A stretch of 64,000 nucleotides of DNA from Halichoerus grypus (lineage: Eukaryota > Chordata > Mammalia > Carnivora > Phocidae). A program made the translations under genes and the position numbers. Positions 1-12,011 of the stretch are shown here, one piece after another. The notes below the pieces were generated by a model. It was given only the letters and a program-made list of their open reading frames with translations, made no database searches and was not told the origin of the DNA. The stretch's first letter is position 1, and each line of letters starts with the position of its first letter. The DNA is taken from NCBI RefSeq assembly GCF_964656455.1, contig NC_135722.1:51912628-51976627 (forward strand), given 5' to 3'.

Positions 1-929
1 CACCTCCTGTTCACCAACCCTAGGCAGGCCTCCCCATCCTTGCTTGGACCACTGCAGCCACATCCCTGTCTCTGGTCTCCTGGCTCCCAGGCCAGTGCTT
101 CCCCTGCCCTAGGGAACTTTCTAAAACCCAGAGCTGATGGTGGCACTGCCCAGCTTGAAAGTCCCTGCTGTCTCTCTCTCTCTGCCTTTGGGCCCAGATC
201 CCAACTCCAAAATGTCCTCCTCTCTGGCTCCGCCTCCACTCCTTCTCACTCTCAGTCCGTACTCCTGCCTCTGGGAGCCCTCGGCACTGAGGGATTTGCA
301 GAGAACTGCTCAGCTTGCAGCCTAGCTCCTGCCGGGCTCCCAAGGCCCCACCCAGACAGCCCCCACACCGTGCTGTTGGCCTTGGGGTCCCTCCGCCAGA
401 GTTCTCCTGGAGGGCTGTCCCAGTCTTCACTGGTCTCCCCACCAGGCCTCAGGAGCAGGGCCCGGGTCTGATCCATCTTCAGGTCTCCAGCACCCGCACA
501 CTGGCTGAGGTGGGGCAGAGTGGGTGGGAGGCATGAGAAGTGGTTTGTTAACTGAATAAATAACTGGGACAGAAAAAAAAAACACAGTAGAAAAGGGACA
601 AGTAGAGACATAAAGGAAGAGGCAGTAACCCTCAGACACAGGGATAGAGAACGCACCCCAAGAGGCGACTCTGAGACTCAGAGGTAGGCCCAGAGGCCAG
701 GCCTGGAGGCTGGATGGAGGCAGGGAGGGGAAAGCTGTGGTAGAGCCCGCAGGAGCCCGGGGCTGGAGCCACCAGGAGACAGCTGAGGAGACGTAATTGG
801 ATCAGAGACAACTCTGCAGCAGTGAGGGGGCGTGACTCTCTCTCTCACACACACAGTAACACCAGACACCGAGACACGCAGTCCCACACTCAGAGGCACA
901 TACGCTCAACCTCAGACATACGCAGGCGG

Positions 930-930
<1 letters not shown>

Positions 931-974
<44 letters not shown>
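931..974. repeat. (CA)n microsatellite
   Basis: Uninterrupted CA dinucleotide run of about 22 units inside the STARD10 intron. It is likely length-polymorphic. Flanking DNA is also CA-rich (832-930). Confidence 0.97.
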
Positions 975-975
<1 letters not shown>

Positions 976-1189
976 CCCCAATATGATTTACTGACCCTCG
1001 TCGGGTTTCTGCCCCAGAGTTGTCACCGGGGCACCTGCGAGGAGGCTCACATCACACACACAGCCGCCCCCAATCCAGCTCCACACACTGAAGATACACA
1101 CAGAGAAGGCCAGACAAGCCCTATCACATCACCCTGCCCTCATAACACACAACCACCATCTGGCATCTTACTTAATTATAGGTTTGCTT

Positions 1190-1330
1190 CTGTTTTCTCT
1201 AGTCTCCTCCTCAGGATGTAAGCCCATAACAGCAGGGTCTGATCTGTCTGATTTGCCACTAAATTCCTGGATATAACACAATATGTGGCATATAGTACGT
1301 GCTCAATAAAAATGTGTTGAATGAATGAAT
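1190..1330 (+). repeat. L2 LINE 3' end fragment
   Basis: It ends with the typical L2 tail: a 'gtgctcaataaaaatgtgttgaatgaatgaat' type terminus preceded by a diverged 'agcagggtctgatctgtctg' segment. Old and 5' truncated. Confidence 0.7.
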
Positions 1331-1398
1331 GTTGGAGACACACCAGGAAACTCCATCCCCTCTGGTTGTCAGGCCTCTGCCTTAAGACTTATCACTTC

Positions 1399-1602
1399 CG
1401 GGGTGCCTGAGTGGCTCAGTTGGTTAAGTGTCTGCCTTCAGCTCAGGTCATGATCTCAGGGTTCTAGGATCGAGCCCCGTGTCGGGCTCCCTGCTCAGCG
1501 GGGAGCCTGTTTCTCCTTCTCCCTCTGTTGCTTCCCCTGCTTGTGCTCTCTCACTCTCTCTCTCTCTGTGAAATAAATAAAATCTTAAAAAAAAAAAAAA
1601 AA
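1399..1602 (+). mobile_element. Can-SINE, full length
   Basis: It has a tRNA-derived head (GGGGTGCCTGAGTGGCTCAG), a CT-rich middle and an AAATAAATAAAATCTT tail with poly(A). It is flanked by near-identical 14-bp target duplications (agacttatcacttc before, agacctatcacttc after). Confidence 0.95.
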
Positions 1603-2839
1603 GACCTATCACTTCTTTGGTCCAGAATCAGGTCCCAAGCAATCTGGAAGGACCAAAGATAGAGAGGGGGCGTCCAGAATATGGTAGAGGGGATCTCAGG
1701 GAACCAGGGGCAGATGCAGGTTGTGGCATGAAACCCAAAGGACGAGATTAAATGGCCCAGGACCACAGTACTCATCCCACTTCCCACGTGTGTGTGCTCT
1801 GGGGGGGGCAGTGTCCATGCCTCGGGACATGACTCTAGAGATAACAGAGGTAGCAAGTCTTCAGCGAGGCCAGGCTGAGAGGCAGGGAGACAAATGTTAG
1901 GCTAAAGCCCAGAGAACAGCTCCAGCTGCTCTGGGCCACCTGCCCCAGGCTCTCTCAAGACAGGTGAGAGGAGCCTGGATTTGGCGTGGGACCCGCCACT
2001 AAGTCCTGGGCCTGCCACTTGCTTTCACTGTCTGTGTTTCTGAAGGTCCAGGCGCCCCAGCCCAAGCATACCAGAGGGGATAAAGTGAGGCACCAAAAGG
2101 AACAGGGGCACCTCCAGCCTAACACCTGGCCTGAACAGCTGTCCTCCCACCTGTTGATGGGGCAGGCTCACCTGCCCAGTCAGGGGCAAAGGTAAAGCGT
2201 CGGGGCTGGAATAAGGTTTCCATCCTGTCTATCATGGTGGCAACCTGGTTGCCAGGCCTGTGGCCGTTGGTCCCTCAGGAACAGGCTGGAGTGGCCCAAC
2301 CAAGGTCCCAGTTCACCGAAGACTGCCAGGCTTCTGGAGTCATGGGGCCCACAGTCCTGGATCTAGGTGGCCCCGCCAGGCATGGGGACGCAGGGGAAGA
2401 AAGAAAACCCATCTGTCTCCAGGACTCCCTCCTTTCATCTCCTGAAACTTTAAAGACTCTCGGCTGGAACCTGAGCTGGGGCTTGTTAAAGTTTAAAAGC
2501 CAGCGCCTGGGGAGATGGGCGTGGACATACAGAGCCAGCCTGCGGACTGAGGGCTCTTCTGGCCCCAGGGGGACACTGACTAGAGGCACCCACCTTCACC
2601 CCACTCACATTCACAAGGTTCCTCACATCCCCAAGGCAGGCATCGAGGGGGCTGCACATCCACACCATCTTACACCCCAGCCTGCACAACAGAGTTTGCA
2701 CATTGCAAAGGGTTATGCTAAAACCACCATGTCCCATCCATTATCGCTCCTAAATCTCTCTGGATGCATTCCCCACAGCCCCAGCTTTAGCATGGGCCTC
2801 AGCACCTCTGTCCAGACAAATACAGAATCCTCCTCCTCC

Positions 2840-3305
2840 TCCTACCTGCCTTATTGAAAACCCTCCCCTGGCACCCCAGGACCTCCAGGACCGAGATCCT
2901 AGGGCCTCGGTCCAGCTCCCTAATCACCTCCAAGCCCCTGAGTCCCAAGCTCCCTACTAAGCCACCTGCCAGGCTCCTAATGCACTGCTCTATTTCCCGC
3001 CTCCGGGCCCCGCACAGCGGCTCCTCGGTACGGAATGCTCCCAGTGCTATCAAACGCCTACATCTCATTCTCCACCCCATTCCAAAGGTATCACCTGAGC
3101 ATTCCAGGAAGCCTTCTCTGGCCCCCAAGGCTGGTTCAGGGGCCCCCTCTGGGTCTCCATAGCTCGTGTGACAAGTGTCCCTCCACGCACGAAGGAGCTC
3201 CTTGAGAGCAGCACGTGGGCTTGATTCCCCTCTCTGTCCCTAACCTCCAGCACAGGGCCAGGGAGGAGGCTATCAGTGAATGTTCACTGAATGAATGAAT
3301 GAATG
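2840..3305 (+). repeat. L2 LINE 3' fragment
   Basis: A diverged L2 pattern runs through 'attccaggaagccttctctg', 'gagctccttgagagcagc' and 'cagcacagggccaggga', and ends in (GAAT)n at about 3280-3305. Confidence 0.75.
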
Positions 3306-3319
3306 GATGAAATGCCCAA

Positions 3320-3420
3320 AGACAGCAGGGTGGCCCTACTATCCACATTTGAGAAATGAGGAAGCTAAAGCCGAGGTGGTGGCAGCAACCTGCTCAAGGC
3401 CCTGTGACCGGGACTCTGGA
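3320..3420 (-). repeat. MIR fragment
   Basis: Antisense MIR core: 'tgagaaatgaggaagctaaag' followed by a 'ctgctcaaggccctgtgacc' segment. Diverged. Confidence 0.5.
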
Positions 3421-4119
3421 CCATGTGCTCTCTCCCCTACAGCCCCAGCCTAGCCCAGGCACCTCCTCCAGAAAGACTTCCCAAAGTTTCCAGCCCCCTG
3501 TGACCGACCTTTCCCTTCTCTGAGCTCCCCCACCTGACGGTCCTGAGAGCACCTCATGCTCTCTGGGAGCCTGTTTGCTCTGGAGCTACTTCCCCAGTTG
3601 CCCCCATGCCAAGTCAGAGCTAGAGGCAGCTGGGACGGGTCCTCAGGGCCGAATCCTGGATTCAAGTGCCCCATCTAGAGAGCTCTCGGATGGCACAGAG
3701 TGGCAAGGCCTTAGCTCACCTTCCTTACTCTGTGTTCACCAGTATAGAGCCCTCTACCATGGTCTAAGGCCCAAATGGCCTCTACAAACTACCTGCCCAG
3801 CAGCTTCCTGTAGAGATGGGGAAACTGAGTCCCAGATGGGCAGAGTCCCAGCCTGAACCTGAACTCAGAGTCTAAGGCCCTAAAACCAGATTAACTCACA
3901 CTCTTGCCACCACAGATAAGACTGACTCGGCAAGGTGAAGTGACCTCCAAGGTCACACCAAGGACTGGGCTCTTGCCCAGCTGGGTCCCCTCCAGGGGGC
4001 TCTCCCACAACAACACTGCACGGGGAGACCCAGGTAGGAGAGAGGGGTATGTTGGGACCCATGGGGTCCTAAACACAAAAGGGCCCACAGGTGTTTATAA
4101 GCAAGCCCAAGGGAGCAGA

Positions 4120-4290
4120 GAGATCTCAGCTTCGGAGACCCATGGACCTGAATTCTGATCCTGCCTCAGCCACCTCTAGCTGTTTGGCCTTGCACAAGTG
4201 AATTCCTGCTCTAAGCCTCAGTTTCCACATCTGTTCAATGGTGTTAATAAGACCTACACAAGACAGCTGTGAAGACTCAGTGGAAAACCA
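4120..4290 (+). repeat. MIR SINE
   Basis: Sense MIR: 'gacctgaattctgatcctgc', then 'gcctcagtttccacatctg', then 'tgttaataagacctacac'. The order matches the MIR consensus. Confidence 0.8.
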
Positions 4291-5654
4291 TAAAGAAAAC
4301 ATTTGCCCCTGCCCCCACATTCCCCACGACCCTCTTGAGTCTGTTAAGAGTGTTAAGACTGTTAAGAGTGAGAAGGGCTCTTGGGGATCCGTAAAATAAT
4401 CCCACATGTCACAGTGGAGCCAATGAGGCACTTAGAGGGAACAGACTTGAAGGCTTGAAACCTGGGGTGGCTGTGGGGATGCCTTGTGATGTGGGAACAG
4501 GGGGACAGAGAGATAGGGAAGGGAGGGGCTGTGGAGCTTTCCCCAAAGCAGAAGGGGAGGAGCCATAGGAAAGGAAGTCAGAGAAGACAGGTCCCCACTG
4601 CCCAGCTTCCTGTAGCAAGAGGAACCTCAGGTTCTCAGCCACACTCCCCCAAGAGACCTCCCACCCCTGCTCCAGCCACCAAGCCCCTCAAGGCCCCTGC
4701 TCACTGGGCCCACTCCTGCCTCTGCGGTCTGCCTGGGAACATCTGCCTCATGTAATAGGCAGGGGTCGCCTGGCATTGTCATTCCTCTCTTCACCAGGGT
4801 CTAGAAACTTCTGAGGACAGGGCCAGGTCTCCTCTGCCTCTCACATGGCTAGCCAAGCACAAGGCTAGGCAGGCTGCAGCATCGGAGAGCCTGAGTACAT
4901 GAGCATCAAAGGCAGGGCTTGGCAGGCCATATCACCTCCTGCTCTCTGTCCCCTCATTCCTCCTTTCTCTCCCACAGGCCCCAGCACAAGTGTTGAGTTC
5001 AGAGGCTCTTAGAGCCGGGAAAACCCCGTGGCAGATGAAGAAACAAGCCAGAGGAGGGCAGGGACGTGCCTATGGTCATACACAGAAGAGGATACCACAG
5101 CCAGGACTGGACCAAAGCTGGCCCTGCTTAAATGACTGGCAGACCCCCTAGTTTTGCATTTCTCATACACTCAGACACTGGCCTGGGCATCGAGAGACCT
5201 AGGTTTGGGTTCCAATCTGCCTTCTGCCTTGGACCCAGGATGCGTGTTCAGCATCTGCCTCTGGGACAAGGCCTGACTTCTCAGGAGGTGGTGTCTGCCT
5301 CCTCTCCAGGGCCCAGGGCACAGTGCAGACCTGAGGCCAGGCCAGGCTGGAGGCCAGGAGGGAGGAAAAAGGTAGAGGTGGCCTCCATCAGCCGCTTCCC
5401 TTTGCCTTGGCTCCGAATGCTGGGCCCAGAGCTACAGTGGCTTTCAGGGACCTCTGGACACAGGGACAAGGAGAAGATAAGTCTAGGGGAAGAGACATGA
5501 GGAGGAAATCAATCAGGCAGACAGATAGGCAGAACCCCATCCCCACCCTCACCCTGGGATCACAAGAACAAGGCCTGTCCAGGGGTCAGGCTGGCTTTCC
5601 CAGCTCAGGGGGCAGGCCCATGACACATGCGGTAAGGGGGCAAAAGCTCAACAA

Positions 5655-5835
5655 ACAACTGTGGTTGAATCCCAGCCCCCTGGAGTGACCCAATCAGCCC
5701 TGGGGACTCTGGCTTCAGACCTGCTGCGTGACCTTGGCAAGCCACTTCCCCTTTTGGGGCCTCAGCTCTTTCATTTATCAGACAGGAATGGGATTATGAG
5801 AACACTGCCATACTTCAAAGAGTTATTGATGGGGT
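5655..5835 (+). repeat. MIR SINE
   Basis: Sense MIR: 'gctgcgtgaccttggcaagc' followed by 'ggcctcagctctttcattta' and a diverged 3' part. Confidence 0.75.
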
Positions 5836-6309
5836 CAAGTGCTATAATGTTGACCAGCAAAGTGAGCCCAAGCAGAGAGGGGCAGGTGCTCTGGAGCCAG
5901 GCTGGCCTGGGTCCTACTTCTGCCTCAGCTGCTCTGTGATCTGAAGCAAGTGACTCTTGGCGTCAGTTTCTTTGTAGCATGGAGACAAGCCTACAACTGC
6001 CCAGGACTGGCCAGAGGGTAAATTCGAAGGTGGAGAGAGACACAGCTCCTGCTTGGCTCGGGGCGGGGGCTCCTGTCAGAAATGGGATTCACTGCATGGA
6101 ACCTGGGAATCCTGGAATCTTGAGGATGGGGAGCTCAGAGACCTCTGCCCATCTCCCAGAGCTCCACTGCGCTATGCTGAGGGGATCAGGAGTGGGGGGC
6201 TGGCCCCTTGGGGTACCCGTAGCCAAGTCCCCAGCCTCCATCCTAGGCCCCAGCTCTGTTCACCTCCTGTCCCCAGCTCTACCTCCATTGTGGGGAACAG
6301 AACAGAGAG

Positions 6310-6425
6310 AGCTAGGAGGCTGGAAACCTGGGTTCCAAGCCTGGCTCTTCTAAGACTTGGCTGTGTGACCCTGGGCTGGCCCCTGTCCTTCTCTGGGCCT
6401 CAGTGTCCTCACTTGCGCCCCAGTA
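6310..6425 (+). repeat. MIR fragment
   Basis: Sense MIR: 'gctgtgtgaccctgggctgg' followed by 'ctgggcctcagtgtcctcac'. A similar partial copy lies at about 5890-5970. Confidence 0.65.
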
Positions 6426-8299
6426 AGGAGGGAGTATGAAACAGGGATGGCAAAGGGCCTTTTGGCACCTCCAAACTCTGCTCAGTTGGAGTGGGAAGGA
6501 GGATCCAGGTCCCGCCTAGGGACCACGACACCCAATTTTTCCAAGTCCCCTCCTCTCCCAAAGAAGGGCACCTGACAAGTCTGATCTGACCACAAGGGGT
6601 CTCTTGTGGCAGTCTGGCCTCAAAACCCACCAGCTCCAGTCCGGGACTGGGCTGGGTTTATTCATTAACCAAGCCAGACGGAGGAGGCAACCCCTCCCTA
6701 TTGACACAGAGGGTGGGAGTGTACTGGACTTAGTTCAGACCTTCGGCTTCTGCGGGGCCTTAAGCCTTTCCCAGGTCACAGTCTGGAAAACAGCCTTGTT
6801 CTCGCAACAACCTTGCTCACCTTTCATTCAGTTTGTTCCTTCCTTCTTTTCATCCCTTCATTCAACCAACATCCCTGCTCTATCTGTGTTGGATGCTAGG
6901 GACACAAAGAGGGATGGGATCTATCCCTACCCTCAGAGAGCACCAAGCTGGGACATACCAGCTGCCCTCTGCTTTCCTGCTCCTCAGCCTCAGACACAGA
7001 TCAGGCACCCAGGAACCTCCTAGCCCAGGGCCCTCAGGCCTGGGCAGAGTCCCAGATGGAGAGACACACATGGAAACCCGGAGAGAAAGAGATAGTCAGA
7101 TAGCTGGGATCCAGACAGAGAGTCATGGTTTGGGGGGAAGAGGGGGAAGGCAGGAAGGGTGAGCTAGAAGGCCACATGGGACAGATGGACAAAGCTGTAA
7201 ATGACAAAGATACAGTGAGGCAGAAAGGCACGGGAGAGAGAAGGTCAGATATCTCCAACCCTGGAATGAAGTCAAAATGCCACAGCTAAGTCTGAGAGCA
7301 GGTCCGGGGCAGAAGTGCCCTCTGAGTCCAGTGCCCTTCCCCTCCCCCCCAATAGGAATACACTCCTCCACGCTGAGGAGGAGGGCAGCAGAAAGAGGAG
7401 AGCAAGAGAAAGGCAAGGGAGGTGAAGGGCACAACCTACTGCCAAGAGCCCACTGAAGGGAGACCTGCCCCCCTCGGAATGTGGCATTCACAGCAATGCC
7501 AGATGTGTTGGGGGGCAGCTACTGAGGCTTCTAGGCCAGAATCTTCACCAGCCTCTGCCCCGTCTTGTCCCGCAGGGGAAGTGGGCTCATGGGGTCCCAA
7601 ACCTCAAGCCTGTCCTGTATGAGGAAAATCACAGGGCTGTGAGGAATGGGGTTGTTGGCTCTGAGGGAGCTGATGTACCCGCATCTGCCCTGCATCTGCT
7701 GGCTTCCCTTGGCCCCCTCCTCCGCAAGCCTGGCCCTGTGTAAAGCAGGGACATCCAAGCCCTGACTTCAGGATCTGCCAACCATGATCCTAAGTCCCTG
7801 CAGGAGACTCTGGGAGCAGTGAGGGAAGGAAGAGGGAAGTGCAGGGCATCCGGCAGGAAGGAATCAGGTCCCTGGCACCCAGGGCTGCAGAGAGTGGAAA
7901 CAGAACCAGGAATTAGGGAGAGAAGGGCTCAGTCTCCCCACCTGGGATAACTCAGGTCAGGGACCCGGTGAAGACTTGTGGGGGCAGAGCGGTCCCAGAA
8001 GGAGACCACTCCCCTAGACAGGCCTGGCAGCAGCCCACCTCCCCAGGAGCAGGCAAGGGCATGAAGAAGCCTGGGCTTTGGCTGAGAGGAGCCAGAGTGA
8101 GTTACACCCCCTCTCCCGGCCTCAGTTGGCCCAACTGTGTAATGAGCGCTTGCCCAGCAAACTGTGCCTCCTCCTGGTTCCTGGCAGGAGACTCCTTCTG
8201 AGGCCAGGTGCACAACCAGGTGTCTGTGGCCCTGCCTCCCTCCCCGTCCCAGGCAGCAAGGGTGCGGTGGAGGCTGCACGTGGGGCAGGGCAACCCTAC

Positions 8300-8506
8300 C
8301 TTGATCTTGTGCAGGGTCCGATCCATCTCCACAGCGTGCACCCACACAGACACGCCGGCCTTGCTGTAGGTCAGATTCCAGCCCTCCTCGGCCTCACACT
8401 CTGACCGGAAGCTGCGGAAGTCCTGGTCGTCGGGCACCTGGACACTATCGCGGCCCAGGACTGGCCGAGGCCCTTGGGGCTCTGTTGAGGCAGCGGACTT
8501 CTCCAT
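8300..8506 (-). CDS. STARD10: STARD10 first coding exon (residues 1-69)
   Basis: STARD10 (PCTP-like) is a START-domain protein that moves phosphatidylcholine and phosphatidylethanolamine between membranes; it is known from liver, mammary gland and pancreatic islet. This exon reads from ATG (8506-8504, minus) through MEKSAASTEPQG, DSVQVPDDQDFRSFRSE and MDRTLHKIK to a splice donor AAG|GTAGGG at 8300/8299. That is 207 bp or 69 codons, ending in phase 0, which agrees with the known exon boundary in the human protein as I recall it. The segment covers the acidic N-terminus and the start of the START domain (GWNLTYSKAGVSVWV). The lipid-binding cavity and C-terminal helix are encoded outside the window to the left. 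The frame stays open upstream of the ATG but shows no resemblance to the family, so I place the start at MEKS. The annotation is partial only because of the window edge. Confidence 0.95.
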
Positions 8507-9330
8507 GGGGAGGCCCGGGGCCCTGGTCCTAGTCCGGCTCTCCTGGGTCCTCCGCGGAGGCTCCGACAACGTCGACGCGGCTGCAGATGCTGACGCCACC
8601 TTCCTGGGACCTGCAGGACCGGTTTGAGGACGGGAGTGAGCGCGCTGGGGGCGCGGGTGGGGCTGTCCGGGGTCCTGGGCGGATGGAGAGTTCCAGACAG
8701 GCAGGGACTGGCCCCCTAGTGAGCGCGGACCAGCACCGGGCAGTCCCGGGGCCACCCCCAGGAGCGACCCCCGACCTCCCTGGGGCCGCAGTGGGGGCTG
8801 CGTATCGGAGGCGGGGGCGGAGGGGGTTCCGCGAGAGCTCTTCGGGACCCAGGGGAGGCCAGGACCCGCGGTGACGGACCGCCCGGCGGAGCTCCGCGCA
8901 GTGCCGGCCGGACCGGCTCAACTAACTCGGCAGCGGCGCGGGCGCCGGCTGCGCGCGGGGCGGGTGGTGGGGGCGGGGTGGGGCGCCCGCCCAGCCGGAC
9001 GCTCACCTGTGCCCGCTGCTCCGCAGGGGCCCGCCGGGGCGGGGGGTGCGAGCGCCTCCGCCGCCGCCGCTGCCGCCGCTGCCCCGGCGACCGGGGCCGC
9101 GCGGGGACTCCGGGGGGAGGAGCAGTGGGTCCCGCCGCCCGGCCCCGCCCCGTGCCCCCCCCGCGCCCCGCGCGCCCCCTCCCTTCCTCCCTCCCTCCCT
9201 CCGGACTAGGCTCGGGGGCTCGGGGGCTCCGCTCCCCGGGGCTTGGTATTTTCCAGGCTGTGGAGCTACAGCTGACGGAGCTCGGAGCCCCGCCCCGCCC
9301 CGCAGGGTCCTAGCGCCCGCCCCCGCGCGC
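8480..9330 (-). promoter_or_regulatory. STARD10: CpG island / proximal STARD10 promoter
   Basis: This is a CpG-dense, GC-rich block covering the STARD10 start codon and about 800 bp upstream of it, with GC boxes (for example ccccgcccc near 9293) and a (TCCC)n tract at 9178-9203. A housekeeping-type, TATA-less promoter is inferred. No transcription start can be fixed from sequence alone. Confidence 0.75.
9007..9150 (-). other. STARD10: candidate noncoding first exon of STARD10
   Basis: The minus strand carries a strong splice donor, GGGCACAG|GTGAGC, with the last exon base at 9007, inside the CpG island and about 500 bp upstream of the start codon. A possible matching acceptor lies near 8580 (catctgcag) or 8611 (ggtcctgcag). 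The 5' boundary given here is only a guess. Inference from splice motifs; cDNA would settle it. Confidence 0.35.
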
Positions 9331-11589
9331 CCTGGGAGGGGACCTGGCCTAGGGAGGACTAGTCCTCAACCCGGGGTTGGGGACGGGGCGGGAAGGGGCC
9401 AAGTTAGAGTGGATTCTGGGAGGAGGGGCCCTGAGGTGCTTGAAGAGGGATTCTGGAAGTTAATTAGGAGCCCCTTCTCTCCATCCCCCTCCCATACGCG
9501 CAGTTATACACCCCCGCAACAACCTACTTACACACAGGCACGCTGTCCCCAGACATCCCAGAGACACCCCCACACGACACTCCAGAGACCCAAACATGGG
9601 CACACACCCCCGCCACAATCAAAAGCAACTCAGAGATGCCGAAGCTTGCATCCCCCACCAACCACGAGGCACACCAAGCCTACACACTTCTAACCCATTT
9701 CCCAGTGAGGTTCGCAAACCCGGGGGGAAGTTGATCGAACCCACTAGCCTCAAGGTTCCCAGATTGACCAGACTTGGGCAACATCTCTCCAGTCTTACTC
9801 CCAGCTGGGAGCTTTAACCAGGGCCCCCAGCCCAGGACTCTGGCCACTGTCCACCACCACCTGTCCTGAGCACCCAAGCACCTGCCCACACACCTCCCAT
9901 GGACTAGACTGGGCTCTCAAGAATATCTGGCCCCAGAGTCTGGGGCTCCCCTGTCCCTCCCCGGGCAGAGCTGGCCAGAGCTCCAAAGCCAAGGGGGGAG
10001 TGGGGTTACCTCCACCAGCACTCCAGCCACCCCCTCCAGCCTGGGAGGCTGACATCTGCCCCCCCCCCCCCCCGGGTCCTAGTGCCAGGTCTGCCTCCAG
10101 CCACTTCCTAGGAACTGAGGCCAATAGTTCACCTTCTCTGAGGCCAGGCCGGAATGAGTGTGGCGGATGGCCCAAGGCTGAGCATTGACTCACACCAGCC
10201 ACTGGCCTGTGACCACAGAGAGGCAGGGAGGGCCCATGGGAGCTCACCTGGATGGGCAGCTAACTTGCCCAGTGTCACACAGTGAGTACAGAGCCATCCT
10301 ATCCAGTACCCAGGTCTCATCCTCCTCCCACCCCAGGGTTCCTTTCTCTGCTCTGGCAGCTCCATCCTTTCTGGGCCTTAGTTTCCCATCTGTGGAATGA
10401 AGGAATCAGAATTCCTTCCTAGCCTCACCATCCTAGAGCGCTGGGATGGAATAGCTTTTCTTAAAGGTGCTAGAGAAAGATGAGTTGTGACCGTGGGTTC
10501 ACAGATAGAGGTGTTTCTTCCTATAGTGCTTAGGGCTCCAAGCACTTTGTGAATCAAAGCACTTTGTGAATACAAGCGAAGGGGGGTGAGCAGGGAGCTG
10601 TGATGGCAGGTGACCTCAAGGGGTATTCTGCAAAGTAAATCGTGTAAAACGAGTTGCAGGTCCCCATGAGGTGTGATCACCTTCCATCTCCAGTATGTGG
10701 GTGGCATAGTGATATAATCACCCCCGCCCCTTCTAACCCAAATTCTTTAAATGTGTGGGAGTGGGTGGCAGGGGAGCTGGCTCCGGGCTCAGGAGGCCGG
10801 GGCTATTGTTCTCTGCTAGGTACCTCCTCTGTGTCCACCCCAACTCTAGACAGGTCACTGCCGCTCCCCTGGCCTCAGTGTTTTATCTGACAGCCTCACA
10901 GCCAGGCGGGTGGGAGACCCAAAAAAGGAGTCCAAGAGCCTACTTTGTGAACTGTTGCCTCTGGGATCTACCATAAGGAAAAGAGATGGGAACAGCAGCC
11001 TGGTGGATCCTGTCTTCTTATGGCCCCAATAACATCTCAGCAGATAGCAAACACTAGGGCAGTAAACCTTTCGTGCCCATCACCCAGTCCAGGGTAAAAG
11101 AGATAAGGCTGGGGTGACAGCAGTAAGGGCAGACTGACAGAGAGCTGCCCGTCTGAGAGAGACTCATAAACTCAGGGAGGTACAGATGCCAGAAACCATA
11201 GATTAACCAAGAATGAATCTTTTGGGTCTTGGGTCAGAAGAAGTAAGTGGCCTCGTACCCCTGCTTCGATGGCCATGCCCTGGGCTCAACCCTGGGTCCT
11301 GGGTTTAGGCCAGACTAGCTAGCCAGTGAGTGAGCAGAATTATTCCCCATCCTACTCATCATTCATTTGCCCTTGCAAGTGTCCCCCCACCCCCGCCATG
11401 CCCCCCAAATTTAGGTATCTCTGGCTTAGGGGTTTATGACAGCCTCTCAAACATGACCACCAAACACCCCTGAGCAAGAGAGAAGGACCCTGTCTGCTCA
11501 AGGGCAGAACAGTGAGCCCAGGAGGGCTGAGAGAGGGGACCTGGGGGAGGAGTCTGGAAAGGAGTTCTAGAACTTGGCCACCCCTGCTT

Positions 11590-11760
11590 CCCATAGCCTG
11601 GCAGTGCGAAGGGTCTGTGGACCTGGGTTTAAATCCAAGCCACACTGTTTCCGAGCTGTGTGACCAAGGGCAGGTGACAAGTCTCTCTAAGCCTGTTTCC
11701 GAACTGTGTGACCAAGGGCAGGTGACAAGTCTCCCTAAGCCTATTTCTTCATCTAAAATA
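11590..11760 (+). repeat. MIR SINE with internal 48-bp tandem duplication
   Basis: Sense MIR ('gtggacctgggtttaaatcc' onward). The segment beginning 'tgtttccgagctgtgtgacc' at 11646-11693 is repeated directly at 11694-11741 with two mismatches. Confidence 0.85.
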
Positions 11761-11768
11761 AAAATACC

Positions 11769-12011
11769 AGGGCGCCTGGGTGGCTCAGTTGGTTAAGCGA
11801 CTGCCTTCGGCTCAGGTCATGATCCTGGAGTCCCGGGATCGAGTCCCGCATCGGGCTCCCTGCTTGGCAGGGAGTCTGCTTCTCCCTCTGACCCTCCCCC
11901 CTCTCATGCTCTCTGTCTCTCATTCTCTCTCTCTCTCAAATAAATAAATAAAATCTTTTAAATAAATAAATAAAATAAAATAAAATAAAATAAAATAAAA
12001 TAAAATAAAAA
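11769..12011 (+). mobile_element. Can-SINE, full length with expanded AAAT/AAAAT tail
   Basis: Head GGGCGCCTGGGTGGCTCAGT. The tail is an (AAATA)n/(AAAAT)n microsatellite of about 75 bp (11938-12010). An 'aaaataaaaatacc' target duplication lies on both sides. Confidence 0.95.

Larger units (their letters stand above)
1..8299 (-). other. STARD10: STARD10 intron following the first coding exon (partial)
   Basis: This stretch lies downstream, in gene direction, of the STARD10 first coding exon, whose splice donor (GT at 8299-8298, minus strand) opens into it. No further STARD10 exon was recognised, so the intron runs off the left edge and exceeds 8 kb. It holds old MIR and L2 fragments, one Can-SINE and a CA microsatellite. 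Many open frames occur on both strands because the DNA is GC-rich and poor in stops; none resembles a known protein. The human STARD10/ARAP1 region is a type 2 diabetes association locus with reported islet regulatory elements, so enhancers here are plausible, but I cannot locate one from sequence alone. Confidence 0.7.

Noticed and set aside
2234..2857. 207-codon plus-strand open frame in the STARD10 intron
   Set aside because: No recognisable domain, no splice context, and it overlaps L2 repeat sequence at its end.
8507..8755. Upstream extension of the STARD10 frame by 83 codons
   Set aside because: It is open only because the island lacks stops; the family protein starts at MEKS and the added residues are Pro/Arg/Ser low-complexity.
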